Below are positions 1 through 12,274 of a stretch of 64,000 nt of DNA, one piece after another (within the stretch, counting starts at the first letter, position 1; every line of letters begins with the position of its first letter). This DNA comes from Melitaea cinxia. Taxonomy: Eukaryota; Arthropoda; Insecta; Lepidoptera; Nymphalidae. The notes beneath the pieces were generated by a model that saw only the letters and a list, made by a program, of their open reading frames with translations, had not been told where the DNA came from and ran no database searches. The position numbers were made by a program, and so were the translations under genes. Location: positions 8,050,501 to 8,114,500 of the forward strand of contig NC_059415.1 of NCBI RefSeq assembly GCF_905220565.1, read 5' to 3'.

Positions 1-638
1 GATCTAAAAGGAGCCTACCTGCTGAATTTCAAGTTTGTAGGTGTTATAGTTTCGGAGATTTCGTGATCAGTGAGTCAACCTACGAACCCCCGTTTTAACC
101 CCAAAAAGGAGTTAATTTCTAAATATACATTATTTGGACACCTCCTCACCATCTATAGAGCATACATTTTAAATTTCAAGTCTCTTACTTCAAAAACATA
201 GGACTTTCGTACAAACTTCCAACCCCCGTTTTATCCCCTTAGGGGTCGGATTTCATAAAATCCTTTCTTAGCGGGTGTCTACGCTCTATAAAGAACCAAC
301 CTGTCAAATAACAAATTTGTAGCTCTTATAGTTTCGGAGATATCGTGGTGAGTGAGTCAACCCACCATCCCCCGTTTTAACCCCAAAAGGGAGTTGATTT
401 CTAAAGATACATTATTTGAACGCCTCCTCACCATCTATAGGGCATACATTTAAATTTCAAGTCTCTTACGTCAAAAACATGGGACTCTCATACAAACTTC
501 CAACCCCCATTTTACCCCCTTAGGGGTTGAGTTTCGTAAAATCCGTTCTTAGCGGATGTCTACTTCCTATAAGGAGCCTACCTGCCAAATTTCAAGTTTG
601 TAGGTGTTATAGTTTCGGAGATTTCGTGATGAATGACC
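1..638. repeat. Tandem repeat, about 282-bp unit, 2.3 copies
   Basis: The motif 'gagcctacctg' and its variants recur at about 11, 293 and 574, giving a period of about 282 bp. Each unit carries 'gtttcggaga', a 'cccccgttttaacccc' block, 'cacctcctcaccatctatag' and a 'ccccttaggggt' palindrome. The first unit is cut by the window edge. The third stops after about 65 bp where unrelated AT-rich sequence and a SINE begin. Units differ by scattered substitutions, so the array is not recent. No coding potential is seen. Confidence 0.85.
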
Positions 639-667
639 TTTCGCGTTTATATATATTATAGATATAC

Positions 668-1010
668 GCTTCAGCCTGTAATATCCCACTACTGGGCATA
701 GGCCTCTTTCCCCATGTAGGAGAAGAATCAGAGCTTAATCCACCACGCTGCTCCAATGCGGGTTGGCGGATATATTTCCTACTAAGAGTAACGATCGCTA
801 TCAGGTGTACGTGATAACAACCGGGACCGACGGCTTGACGTGCTCTCCGAGGCACGGTGGGGAGACCCACAAGGACTGCACAAACACCCAGACCACGGCA
901 AACACCTGTATGGCCAATACCAATGTTTGTCATGTGCGGGGATCGAACCCGCAACCGCCAGCGCAACAGGTACAATCCATGGCTGTAACCGTTGCGCCAA
1001 CGCGGCGTAT
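668..1010 (-). mobile_element. tRNA-derived SINE with RTE-like tail (SINE1), near full length
   Basis: Read on the minus strand, the head at about 1008 has an A-box-like 'tggcgcaacggttacagcc' and a B box 'ggttcgatccccg'. A conserved body follows, with 'gccgtcggtcccggttgtt'. The tail holds 'gaggcctatgcccagtagtg', which resembles the coding end of RTE LINEs. A TA run at 1008-1026 abuts the head. Similar copies lie at 45586-45895 and 49665-50008. Short open frames inside recur in every copy and are properties of the repeat. Confidence 0.85.
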
Positions 1011-1026
1011 ATATATATATATATAT

Positions 1027-2143
1027 TGTATTTTACTGATTTCGATGATTCAATTTTTTATTTGAAAACTGGTTCTTGTCGTGTTGTCCCATTTAAAGTG
1101 AGAGTAAAGTTAGACTAGTTTTTGAGTTATACCTACTTAGTAATATGTGTAATATTATGTACTATTTTACTTGTCGATGTAAATTGAAATCGTTGTTTTT
1201 TTTTGTTGGTCAATAAACAATTTAAAAAATCATCCGACTTCCGCAAAACGACCCGAAACGGTACTTTAAAAATTTCACAATCTACAAACAATGTATATCA
1301 GGAAAGGAATTTTTCAGGCAACCCTTCGTGATTTATTTTTATTGATTTAGTCAAGTAAATATAAAATAATTTTTATCCATTAAGAAGCTGGATGAAGGTC
1401 CTCTCTAGTTCGGATCTACTTACACTAAAATTGTTACCATTACTGTTTCATTACAATTGTTCAGAGCATATATCTAAAATAATTCACTAAGAGAATTCTT
1501 TATTTAAAATTTAAAAAAAGAACATATAAACAATCCTTGATATCGATTCTTGATCGAATTACAAAAAAAAAAAAAAAAATTACGTTGCTTTATAAATAAT
1601 TTTATTTATGGTTTGGTTGCAGACCAATACCTATTACAATACAGATGCATAATCGAGCCAATCGTAAATGATCTTATTATTTAACATGAAATAATTAAAT
1701 TCATGTTAGTTCAGTCATTTAAGGTACTTCACTCAATCAATCAAATCGTCACTAAAGTGACAATGACATTACTGTAGAATTTTTAGGTACGTTATTCCGA
1801 CAAAAAAAAAAAAACTGTCATTTATAGGCGTGAGCTGTCAAAAAGATAATAAACTATTGGATGGAGTATAGAATTTTTTTTTTTTTTATTTAAGATGTAG
1901 TGTTCGATATTTGAAGTCTTTTGATTGATTGGTTGAAATCTTTTATATGAGTGACTGACAACCTAAATAAATATTTATTATCGACACTCTTCGCTCTTAT
2001 GGTATTTACGAATGTTAGAAAGAGATGGGCTATATTTTCATGGGCCATTTAGAATCATTTTAGTATTAAGAGGAAATTTACTACATTTAAAAGTCAAAAA
2101 GAAGGTAATAGAATACAAGTAAGTAGCGATATATACACACACC

Positions 2144-2180
<37 letters not shown>

Positions 2181-3484
2181 ACACACACACACAAACACAC
2201 ATTATACTTAACAAAACGTTTGAACTAGTAATAAAAAAATTTATTTTGTAGGAGTTATTACGATAAATCACTATTTTATTTGTAGATAGCTTAAGTAATA
2301 TAGGAATTACTAAATAGGAAATAAAGTATTATAGGAATTTGTCACAAGTACCTAATTATTGTTACACATAATTTTACGTTCTTCAATTTTTTCTATTTGA
2401 TTTGTCGCAAATAAATAAATACTAAAATTAGGTAATTTATACGTAAAAAATCTTTCTCCTAAACTGTTTTCAAATTTAAAACTTTAATTATACTTATTTT
2501 ATTAAGTATTATTATGATTGGTTAGAATAAGTTTGAAACTTATAATGCGTGTTTTTAATGATCTCTCATTATGAACTACTAAATCGATTACGTTGAAAGC
2601 TAAGAAGGATACATTCCACTATTAATATCTGTACTTAATTAATATTTACCAGAAGTATAAATTACCTAATTTCATGTTATTGAGTTTATTTTCATACGTA
2701 CAATTTATGGTGTATTTTATTAAACATTTCATCGGATTCTGAGAAAATAGTATACTATAGTAAAAATCAGTCAAATTTAGAGAGGGGTTTCGTTCAGTAG
2801 ATTTCACTCATATTTTTTTCATACCGGGGGCCTTGTATGAAAATCGATACTCCAAAAATCGGGTCCCGTAGAATGAAAAGTGTTCATATGAAATAAAGAC
2901 AAAATAGCGTATTCTATTAACGACTCATCGCTATTAGAATTAGTATTAAAACACCTCGTTCAACTAAAATTCAATTTTAAAAATTATAAAACTGCAATTT
3001 TCCTTCAAGAAATTGCGATCGAGGGAAAAAAAGGAAAAATTAGCTTTGACTTCAAAGCGTTGCTGAGAGTTAATTGAAGATTTACTAAAACGAGTAAAAA
3101 GCTTAACTATCCTGCAGGGAGGCTGCATCTGAGATACAGATGATTATGACGGTGATTTTATAATTGTTAGAAATTGTATTGACGATAATTTAAAATAAAA
3201 CTTAATATGTGTTTCGTTCAAAAAATGTGTTAAGAATAATAAGTAAACCGAGACATTTTGTCATTTTTATTAATTGCCTTTTAGTGGAGCTGGAGATGGA
3301 AGTGTGTGAAAATGTCAAAAATATATTGTAAAAATTTAAAGGTATAAGACATATTCAAAATGTCTTTTTAAATAATTTTAGTAAATTAAATATATGCTCT
3401 TATGTAAAATTGAGTCTAATATATAATTTAAACTTTAATATAGTTATTAAAAAAAACGAGTATACTTTCGACCACACGACTAAA
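1027..3484. other. AT-rich non-coding stretch with a CA microsatellite
   Basis: No gene, exon or recognised transposon is seen. Poly-A and poly-T runs lie near 1561, 1802 and 1877. A CA/CACAT microsatellite occupies about 2134-2200. It produces a meaningless Cys-Val-rich open frame on the other strand. The stretch is probably intron or intergenic DNA. Confidence 0.6.
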
Positions 3485-3489
3485 GTCAT

Positions 3490-3620
3490 CATCATTACAG
3501 CCTATCGCAATCCCTTGCTGGACATAGGCCTCCACAAGTTTGCGCCAAAAAATGACGTGAACTCATGTGTTTTGCTCATTGTTACCACGCTGGCCAGACG
3601 GGTTGGTGACGGACTATAGT
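3490..3620 (-). mobile_element. RTE-type LINE 3'-end fragment
   Basis: The plus strand reads 'cctatcgcaatcccttgctg gacataggcctccacaag'. Its complement is the family's 'cttgtggaggcctatgtcc' end, which encodes Val-Glu-Ala-Tyr-Val-Gln-Gln-Trp in better copies. At least eight such fragments occur in both orientations (4540, 7585, 9698, 10660, 44955, 53966, 60905, 63640). None is attached to a full reverse transcriptase. Confidence 0.65.
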
Positions 3621-4061
3621 AAAACCTGTTAAGTCTCCCCTACATTAATATACGAAACGTAACTGTCTCTTTTTCTATCTTCACTAACTCATATCTTAGC
3701 AGCTTACTTTCAAAAAATCAAGTCAGGAGTACAAAATTTTAAGCTCGAATCCTTTTTCTCTTAGATAAGTCCTTATTCATTTATTGAAACTAATCGTAAC
3801 TAAGTCACATCATCATATAAAGCGTAACAAGTACAAGAGTATAAAAATTGTATGATTTACGACCTATAAAATAGTTATGTTTCGTACTGTATTGTTAAAG
3901 TCGAAATCTGGACAAGACATAGGCTACATAAGGTAATTACCTATTGAGAACTAAATTTTGAAAATTTCATTGGTCTTGTTATAAATGCTCCTGAAAATAT
4001 TCAGCGTAGTAAAAAATATAAAATGACCTTCCTAGAAGTTTCTTTAGCGATACATGACATA

Positions 4062-4175
4062 TGACTAGCCCGTTGGCGCAGTTTGCAGTGGCAGTTTGCT
4101 TTCTGCTCCGCGGCTTGTGGGTTCAATTGATACCATGTCACGCCATGGAATTCAACCACATTATTGCAGGTAATT
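4062..4175 (+). mobile_element. tRNA-derived SINE fragment (Metulj-like, SINE2)
   Basis: 'gactagcccgttggcgcag' followed by a degenerate B-box region 'gtgggttcaattgata' resembles the better preserved copy at 31652. The name Metulj-like is from memory of lepidopteran SINEs and is an inference. The B box is damaged, so this copy is probably silent. Confidence 0.6.
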
Positions 4176-4274
4176 TTTCATTAATTGATTTGTTTTACGA
4201 AAAATCATACACCTATGAATGTTTTTAATAATGTTATGCATGACGTAATTATATAATGTAGGTACGTATGTACG

Positions 4275-4535
4275 CACGTTAACTGAGGTGGGACACTGCA
4301 GGAAATATCCAGCTCAAAATCTGGAGCAGCCTGACTGGGAAAGTGCTTCGAGCTTATAGAAGATCACAGTTAAGTATCCTGCTTTCAAACAGTGTTGTGT
4401 TCCTCTGGTGAGTAAGGTGAAAAGAGTTTCTTGCGGGAACTGAAGGTAAGGTTGGCAACGCGCTTGCGATACTCCTGGTGTTGCAAGCGTCTATGAGCTA
4501 CAGTAATCGCTTGCTATCATATGAGCCGTACGCAT
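4275..4535 (+). repeat. Dispersed repeat R3, near full length
   Basis: It begins 'ttaactgaggtgggacac', continues through 'tggagcagcctgactggg' and 'gtgttgtgttcctctggtga', and ends near 'gtctatgagctacagtaatc gcttgctatcat'. Other copies are at 8370, 9250, 28196 (reverse), 61879 and 62690 (fragment). The complete copy at 61879 ends 'gccgacctagt' plus an A-rich run. No open frame is present. The class is unknown; a SINE or a Helitron-like element is possible. Confidence 0.65.
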
Positions 4536-4539
4536 GTTA

Positions 4540-4705
4540 GCCGATTTAGTTGTATAAAAATGTAGTAACTGCAATAACCAACCCGCCTGCCCAGCGTGGT
4601 GACTATGGGCAAAACACATGAGTTCACGTTATTTTTGGCGTAGACTTGTGGAGGCCTATGTCCAGCAGTGGACTGTTTAGGCTGTAATGAATGAATGAAC
4701 TGCAA
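4540..4705 (+). mobile_element. RTE-type LINE 3'-end fragment with ATGA-type tail
   Basis: Plus-strand 'cttgtggaggcctatgtcc' is followed by 'agcagtggactgtttaggc' and a tail of 'atgaatgaatga', the short-repeat ending expected of RTE-mobilised sequences. It starts directly after the R3 copy. Confidence 0.65.
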
Positions 4706-5595
4706 TAATGTTTTACTCATATAAAGTCACATACCTTAACTAGTGGCATAAATAAATTGAATTACACATCAGAAATTCAAAGCATAGTCCTACTAATAAC
4801 GACAGCTCCACCTCACGGGCACCCTGAGAGACGAGCGGAACCCTCATGCCGGTCACGTACACCGTACATTACTAAATATAATTACTGTTAGGTTCTGTCC
4901 TAATCTTCTGTATTAATTATAGCGGAAAATCTAAATAATCCTACACACTAGATCTGAACATCATAACAAAATTTCTTCAAAGGAACTTCGGGATTATTAA
5001 TTTTAATAGAGATATTATTTTAGTTGTAAATCTGTAAGTAACCGTGCAAAGCCAAGCAGCACTTTTTTTAAATATAAAGAGTTGACACAATAATTATGTA
5101 ATAGTGGTTTTCTAAGGTACGCATAAAATTTTGATTTTATAAGGGTACTAGCTGCCAGGACAGACTTCGTTCTGTGAAAAGTTGATAGTGAAATTTATTT
5201 ATTTTTTAAATTTTTTATGCGCTAAAACTATTTTGAGCCTTAAGAAACATACAAAAAAAAATTAGCCGAATTGGTCGAGCCATTCTCGAGTTATGTGCTT
5301 AGCAACATTCATTTTTATTTCTATACGAGTAGATGAGATGATTTATATTAGGTACTGTATATATTTAGTAAACGAAAATGACAAAGACGATCTGTAGTTA
5401 AAGTTAGTTGGTGCCGTGCTGGCAGCAATAGACCTTTGCGCTAGCGGTCGTGCGTTCGATCACTGCTTCCATCTGGCTAGGGGCTTTTACTTGTTTGTTA
5501 AAGTTGCATGACTTCGAACACATGATGTCATCCTACTATCAATGATTTCATGTGGGTCATTTTAATTAAAAAAAAAAATAACTAAACAAACTTTA
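4706..5595. other. AT-rich non-coding stretch
   Basis: No gene is seen. A tRNA-like patch near 5405-5470, 'ctagcggtcgtgcgttcgat', may be an old SINE head. The rest is AT-rich without clear structure. Confidence 0.5.
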
Positions 5596-5599
5596 AATG

Positions 5600-6050
5600 T
5601 CAATACAATTGAGTTTGCTCGCAACGAAAAAATCCGACTTCAATTACATCGACAAGTAATACCACGTAGGTAGGCGAAAAAATTGTCAACACTCATTATT
5701 AAATATAACTCAAAAAATACTCATCAGATCACAATTAAATTTAAATGACACTATTCGAAAAGTCTTAGCTTTCAATTTAAAAAAAAAAATAATCGAAATC
5801 AGTACACCCAGTAAAAAGTTATGCGGTATAATACAACGAAAAAATAGTCTAGTAAATACGTATTATTAGCGATAACTCAAAAAGTATTATTATAAAGTAA
5901 ATTTAAATGGGACATAACACGCACCGTCTATCGATTAAAAAATTATCGAAATCGGTTCACACATTAAAATTTCTGAAGAAACACACATAAAAAAATACAA
6001 TCGAATTGAGATCCTCCTCTTTTTTTGAAAAAGGATTACTCCCAAAAAAC
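5600..6050 (-). repeat. Dispersed repeat R5 ('AACCGACTTC...GGAGGAGG' family), reverse copy
   Basis: The ends read 'aaaatccgacttcaattaca' and 'tcctcctctttttttgaaaa'. Between them lies the family's typical filler of 'cacccagtaaaaagttatgc' and 'aatcggttcacac'. Other copies or parts lie at 7740, 8070, 33340, 34800, 38270, 39215, 51845 and 57418. The family is non-coding here. Confidence 0.65.
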
Positions 6051-7553
6051 AAAAATATTGCAATTACTAAACAATAATAGCCACTCTAACATAAAAAGCC
6101 ACTCATATATCAAAACACTTCGTAACAGTTAAAGCTCATAAAATACCAATCTTCCCACAAAGATAACGTAACATCTTAATGATAAGACTTATAACATATT
6201 TATAAGCTACTTATCGGAATATTTTTGACCTATCGCTTCTTCACGCCGAGGGTAACTTATTATACGCCTATCGCATCTGGAGAGCTCATCGAAATCAGCA
6301 AAGCCTCATGAAAATCTAATCGCCGAGTGATCGCACGGTATCCCTCATGGATGCCAGGGCTGGCTACTCTCTGTTTCCTAGTAATTTCGGTCAGAGATGT
6401 ATCTATTTTATTTTTTTGTTGATTAAATTTTATAAAATAAAATAAAACTAAAATCACAATAAAATTTAAAAAAAATATAAATTAATTAACCAAATAAAAT
6501 TTTATTTGAAAATGGTCAGCACGATGACAAGCGGTTAACGTAATCTACAGCAGCCTGCAACACCAGTAACATTGCAAGCACTTTACCGACCCTACAGCCG
6601 CAGCAGCTATTACTTGAGAGCGTTATGATTTGGCTCTAATTTTCTTTGAGGTTAAGGTACTTAGTTACTTACCAAGTCACGGAGTTCCAGACTTTGAGCA
6701 AGATATCTATGTGAACTCATAAACTGTGAAAAAATACTCAGAAGGTTTTTATTAAAAGTTTTGAATTATGCACATTTCCTAAAGCAGTGCAGTACCTTTA
6801 TTAAGATCCAACACGTTTTGATTTCTAAGCTCTAATGATTAGATAACACAATACACTTGTAACACAAGTCAGTACATATTTTACGACGCAGCGCCGCAGC
6901 CCTGCACCGCGGCAATATTCAGTGGTATGCATTATTCAGTTTCATTACTCCCGAGCCACTTCAGCTATAAATCGAACGGGCCTTTATTCATTTTCCCTAT
7001 TTTTCCCCTTTTCTTGTTTTATACCTTTCATACAAATAGTGATAATATTTGATCGGATTGATATTTCATTTCGATACGGGACGGGGATTGAGATTTGTTT
7101 GTTGTCATTTTGTCACCGACGATGTATTTTTTTATCGATTTTTATTTGATATTGATTTTGTTTTAAAAGTGTTTTACTGACAACTGGTAACGTGATAAAT
7201 TTTTTTATGTATTGATATTCTTTTACAAGTGAGTCTGGAATTTGAAATTGATTTTATGATGTTTTTTAAGGTAATTATTTTCTCTGAAAACTCGTAGACG
7301 TGATATATGAAATTTGCAACATAAGATTTATTTGCTTAGTCATTGCATTTAATTTAATACATTACTTTAGCCTATCGCAGTCCATGTGCATGCGATTCTT
7401 AATTGCTAATTTGAAATAGGAAATGATGCCTTTTGAAAACTTTTGTTGACATCGATGTTAAATCGAAAATCAGATGTAATGTTTGAAAATTATTACACAA
7501 CAAAAGGAGAGATAATTTTAAGTATGAATTTCAATAAATATTTATTCAATAAC

Positions 7554-7556
<3 letters not shown>
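6051..7556. other. AT-rich stretch with one weak exon-like segment
   Basis: No gene is recognised. On the minus strand 6673-6723 has a good acceptor ('attttttcacag') and donor ('gtaagtaac') around 51 nt. Only one reading phase is open, and it does not fit the known Dscam exons. A CA run begins at 7557. Confidence 0.4.
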
Positions 7557-7586
<30 letters not shown>

Positions 7587-7700
7587 GCACATCTGCCTAT
7601 CGCACTCCACTGCTGGACATGGGCCTTTCTAAGTTCGCGCCAAAAATGGTGCGAACTCGCGTGTCTTGCTCATAGTATATTGTACAGATATAAGAAATAC
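7557..7700 (-). mobile_element. CA microsatellite followed by RTE-type 3'-end fragment
   Basis: A CA run occupies 7557-7582. It is followed by 'tgcctatcgcactccactgc tggacatggg', the reverse complement of the RTE-type end. Just after it, 7740-7790 holds a fragment of repeat R5 ('gacgtcggttaaaaatca'). Confidence 0.55.
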
Positions 7701-8069
7701 AAGATATACTAGCTATCATTTCTAAGCTGTGCACAAAAAAAAACAGCCGAATTGAGAACCTCGTCTTTATTTGACGTCGGTTAAAAATCAGCCACAGTAG
7801 TTTACACAATGTACGTTTAAGAAATACACTTATATCACATTAAATTATTAAGACAACTAAGACTAACATCACAGAGATAACAAAAAGTTAAGAGTCAGTA
7901 AGAAAAATCACATAATAGCATTCTGTAGTTCTCAGAGCAACACACGAGTGCAAGAAAGTTTACTTAGTTCTTTTGAATTACGTAATTGTAGTTCGTTGAT
8001 GAATAGTGGCTCTTCAACTAAACTCAACTTTGAGGCTTTGATCATTGAGTAAATACTTCTAAGTAAAAT

Positions 8070-8115
8070 ATTATTTTTAACAGGCTTCAAAAAAGGAGGA
8101 GGTTATTCAATTCTA

Positions 8116-8167
<52 letters not shown>

Positions 8168-8275
8168 GTTTGGGGATAACATCGTTGTTTATGAACCGAT
8201 TTTAATAATTCTTTATTTGTTGGAAAGGAGATATCCCAAGGGTGGTATCATGATAAAGAAACCAGGATCTGATTA
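8070..8275 (+). repeat. R5 fragment with a TA run
   Basis: 'ggcttcaaaaaaggaggagg' opens the copy. A TA dinucleotide run of about 38 bp follows at 8119-8156. Next come 'gaaccgattttaataattct' and 'ttggaaaggagatatccc', both standard R5 sub-motifs. Confidence 0.65.
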
Positions 8276-8369
8276 ATTGTGTTTTCCTTGTAACATTAGA
8301 TTTTAGTAATAAGTAAATAAATGAAGTAGGACATAGTACAAACAGACACAGAAGATAACTAAAGACAGC

Positions 8370-8565
8370 TAGAAAGTACTGCTTTTCAGCAGTGTTGTGT
8401 TCCTGTAGTGAGTAAGGTGACCAGAGTTTCTGGCGGGGATTGCGGGTAGGGTCGGCAACTCGCTTGCGATGCTTCTGGTGTTGCAGGCGTCTATAAGCTA
8501 CGGTAATCGCTTACCATCAGGTAAGCGGCACGTTTGTTTGCCGACCTAGTATTTATTATAAAAAA
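8370..8565 (+). repeat. Dispersed repeat R3, 3' part
   Basis: 'gcagtgttgtgttcctgtag' through 'ggtaatcgcttaccatcagg' to 'gccgacctagt' matches the 3' two thirds of R3. It contains a small stem, ggtaa/ttacc. Confidence 0.6.
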
Positions 8566-10659
8566 AGTTCTTAAAGCTTAAAAAATCTGTAGTAATTACT
8601 TAAATCGATTGAAAAAAAAAAAAACAAACACAATGAAACTGATACAGTGTAACAGACTATGTCAAATATATTGAAGAAAGCAGCTTAACAGCGAATCAAA
8701 TAAAAAATAAGATAAGCTACCTCATCATTAAAACAGTTAAAAAATAATATAGCGTCGAATAGCTCATAACGTTACGAAAACCGCCTCTAATTGAAAATAT
8801 CTTTATCTCTTAATGCGGAAAAAGAAAGATTTGTTTCAGCTCTCGATAGAAATAGCGTGTAAGAGCCATTAAGTTAATCGGCTTAGACTATCATCACGAT
8901 TCAATAACCTTTTCACTCAAACTGATTTCATCACCTAGGATGATGTACATTGCTTGTTTCGTGCAGTAGTTTCAATAACGACAGTTACAAAACCATCAAT
9001 GAATAGCAATAGTATTATTATACTCAGTACGAACTTGACTTTGCGTTACCTAAGTAACGGAAAAAAGTAATCAATGCAAAGTCGTTCCCGGCCGATAAAG
9101 AGGCTACTTTGGCGGATAAATTAATATTATTCGAGACGAAAATGCTTTATGATAATCTTCCCGTCGTCTCGATATTTTTTTGTCATCGAGATGTGAATAA
9201 AATTTTATCGATATCGATTCAAGATGGAATGTTAATAGACATATTATCATTGAGGTCGAGCACAAAAGGAAATATCTTGTTCAAAATCTGGAGCAGCCCG
9301 TTTGGGAAAGTACCTCAACCTTACAGAAAAATCACAGCTTTATAATACTGATTTTCAGTAGTATCGTGCTCCTGTGGTGAGTGAGGTGGCCCAGAGCTCC
9401 TGGGGAGGGTCAGCGGTAGAGGGTCGGTAGCGTGCTTGCAATGCTTCGGGGGTTTTGCAAACTTTTAATATTGTAAAGCTGAAAAGTTTGTTTAGCTAGA
9501 ACATGTTAACTTCAGGAACTGTTGATTATAGGGTAGGAAGCTAGGTAGCTTGGAAGGCTACAGGCTATATAGGTAATATTAAGTTACGATCAGTCCGAGC
9601 GGAGCATCAATGAAAATGTTGCTAACGCGCGGCTACTTGGTAATGTTACAGATAGAAAACAATATTTCTCCTGATTTTGTGAAGACGAAACAGTTCATCA
9701 TCATCATCATTTCAATCTGTTGGAGTCCAGTGCTGGACGAGACGAAACAGTTATTATATACAAATTACGTTTTTAAAAAAAACTGCTTATAACAGTACAT
9801 TTTGATCTAAACTTTATTCAAGGTTAAAGATCATTTATTTCTCACAAAGAATACTGACATGGAAAATTACGTACACTAAATTTAAACAAAAATATATCGT
9901 GAGTACATCGCAATACAATATAAGTACAAACGGTTCATAATTGAGACAATAAACAAACAATATGGAGGGTAGGATTAAAATATCTGTACACAAAGTTAGC
10001 AGAAATATGCGCAACTGGAAGTGTCATTGTTAGGGATTTATTTTATGTTCCACTATATAAAAAAAATTGTATACTCCTTTGATCAATGTTAGGCCTAAGA
10101 ATTGCCAGCGTATTAGTCGTTTTGGTATATTACGTGTATATAATTTATGTATTTTTTTTATTATTATTGTTTTTTTTCCTTGCCAGATTTTATAATTGAA
10201 GACTTTATTTTTGCTTTTGCGAAGATGAAACTTTTGTATGTATCTATTTTAAATTAAATGTTAACTAAAGTTTTGTAACAACGTTCCATCACTGTCGAAG
10301 CACCAACAAATTGTTCAAAGTACCCCGTGCGAAGCCGGGTTGGGTCGCTAGTGTAGAAATAATTAACTTTGCAATATATAAGCTGAAAAAAAGATAATTA
10401 AGTTAGTGAATCTATAGGGAACTGCCGCTTCTCTGTTGCGGAGTTGAAATTTTAATTAAGTGAAAACAATCTGATGTCTCGGTATTTTCCGATACTGCTG
10501 ATTAAATTATCTGCTTTGTGCGTTACTGTGACTTTGCTTAGGAAACGATTGAGTATGGCTTAATTCTCTGTATTATTCTCTACTAGCGACCCGCACCGGT
10601 TTCGCACGAGTGAAATGATGATAAAAAATAAAAAGAAAATTTAAAGATCTAAGCATACA
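8566..10659. other. AT-rich stretch with repeat fragments, no gene
   Basis: An eroded R3 copy covers about 9250-9480. A tiny RTE-type fragment sits at 9698-9740. Helitron-like termini occur at about 10323-10352 ('gtgcgaagccgggttgggtc' then 'gctagt') and in reverse at 10585-10610. Short open frames at 9109-9345 and 9610-9792 run across repeats and look like chance. Confidence 0.5.
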
Positions 10660-10830
10660 GACATGCGTCTTCGGTGCGACAAAGCCAGCCCTGCGGTCAC
10701 CAACCCGCCTGCCCAGCGTGGTGACTATGGGCAAAACACATGAGTTCACGTTATTTTTGGCGTAAACTTGTGGAGGCCTATGTCCAGCAGTGGACTGTAT
10801 AGGCTGTAATGATGATGATGAAGCATACAG
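10660..10830 (+). mobile_element. RTE-type LINE 3'-end fragment with ATG tail
   Basis: It runs from 'gcgtcttcggtgcgacaaag' through 'cccgcctgcccagcgtggtg' to 'ggaggcctatgtccagcagt' and a tail of 'aatgatgatgatg'. The reading frame resembles the last residues of RTE reverse-transcriptase polyproteins, ending before a stop soon after the Gln-Gln-Trp codons. Confidence 0.7.
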
Positions 10831-11720
10831 ACAGCGAAAAGCGACTTCATTTTATACCATGTAATGATCTTACACTACCCACATTTTAGACGTATGTAAT
10901 TTGCCTATTTTTATGGGTACAAATAAAATTTTCGTATTTTACATGTTGCAAATAGAAAAAGGTATAATTTTGATTTTTAGCTAACGATTCAACTGTTTGC
11001 TTGTTGAATGCTTTTTAGTCAATGAAGTTGTATATTTTTAATTTGTATTATCCTAAACCTCCATTCTTTCAAAATGTCGGTGTAATTGTAAAAATAGATT
11101 TCTTTTGAGCATTATAATTTTACAAAATATAGCAAAATATATTTCAAAATTACGTTAATTTTAAAATGAAGTACATTACTTAAATTCTCCCTCTGAGAGC
11201 GTCGTCGAGTAAATGTCTGTCACGTGTCAGCGAGATGAAACGAAAACTTGTGAAGGAAGAATGTTTTCTTTGTGATTTTAACTTGGAAGTGTTGAGAAAA
11301 CTAGCTGGTGACATTTTATTTAATCAAAGCTTAAGAGGATTTATAGTAAAATGATTTTTTTCTGTTAAAAGATTTAAGAGAGGCAAGTATTAAGTTTCAA
11401 TTGAGTTGTTAAATATTTTTAAATTTTTTTATTGTCTCCTTAAGGAAAAAAAATAGTATAACTTATTTATAGGTCTTTACTGAGTGTGCAGATTTAGGAC
11501 TAGATATAATTTTAACACGAATAGCGGTTTTGAGTTACAATTCTTACTTTACATTCTCACTTTCACAACCTCTAATACTAAAAGAACGCTAAATACATTT
11601 AGTTATCGACCAGTTAGAATGAAATGGAGGTTGTATACCAATGTCTTTAAAAGAGCCGGTGTGTTCACTATGATTTGGTAAAATATGGCTATGTTCTTTT
11701 ATCTAAAATTATATAAAACT
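10831..11720. other. AT-rich non-coding stretch
   Basis: No gene or recognised repeat is seen. An open frame at 11484-11681 has no recognisable motifs and lies in AT-rich DNA. Confidence 0.5.
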
Positions 11721-11972
11721 TGGTATGGTACCATGCTGTGGTGTCTGTCGGCCGAGTAGAGGCCTTTACTTACAGCGCCCGATCCGTGCCGACGATACGT
11801 TCCTTCAGAACGGATCGTTGGATCGGATCGCAAGGGTCTTTACACTAACTGCGATACCGGCGACAACCCGTTCTGCGATACATAAAACTATCTATTCCAG
11901 TTTAAGATTGTGTTTGAAACGGTCGCGCACACCCAACTTCAACACATAGATAGGGTTTACGAGGAAATTAAT

Positions 11973-12274
11973 ATGAGTACAGATGACGGATTCAGTTCTG
12001 ATGAAGAAAGAAAAGAAGAAGAAGTAATTTTATTAGCTTTATTGTTGAATCGAAAAAGAAAAATTTGGGTCCATAACATTAATAAAAAAAGAAATGTATT
12101 TGGCGAATTCCATCACTTGCTTGACGATTTGGAAGATCGTTTTTATACCTACTTTCGAATGAGTGAGGAATATTTTGAAGAATTGCACTGCTTGTTAAAG
12201 CACAAACTTCGTAAGAAGAATACTAACTGGAGGAAAGCAATAGGAACAAGAGAAAGACTTGCAATTTACTTAAG
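11973..12274 (+). CDS. Harbinger transposase, exon 1
   Basis: This exon starts at the first ATG of a frame that is open from 11910 and contributes about 100 residues. It opens with an acidic Ser/Asp/Glu stretch. The helical, charged N-terminal region of Harbinger transposases follows, including 'FRMSEEYFEELHCLLKHKL'. It ends at 12274 with donor 'ag|gtattt'. Joining to the acceptor at 13314 restores the frame across a split Arg codon. Exons 1 and 2 together give about 390 residues, normal for the family. In this element class the transposase works with a Myb/MADF partner that binds the transposon ends; here the partner is on the opposite strand inside the intron. Confidence 0.82.

Noticed and set aside
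920..1010. Possible tRNA gene (A and B boxes on the minus strand)
   Set aside because: No full cloverleaf or anticodon arm is evident, and the sequence continues into a SINE body found repeatedly. The same applies to the tRNA-like heads at 4062, 31652, 33714, 61340 and 61600.
763..1118. Several overlapping open frames of 70-120 codons
   Set aside because: They lie in the SINE1 copy and recur almost unchanged in the copies at 45586 and 49665, so they are properties of the repeat.
2038..2271. Minus-strand open frame with alternating Cys and Val
   Set aside because: It is a translation of the CA microsatellite at 2134-2200 and not a gene.
4275..4535. Repeat R3 called as a Helitron
   Set aside because: Full copies end in CTAGT, but the start lacks the usual TC and no hairpin was seen at the right distance from the end, so it was left unclassified.
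6673..6723. 51-nt minus-strand segment with good splice sites, considered as a Dscam exon
   Set aside because: The only open phase is 0, which does not fit the known upstream exons (phase 1 or 2), and the 17 codons are too few to be significant.
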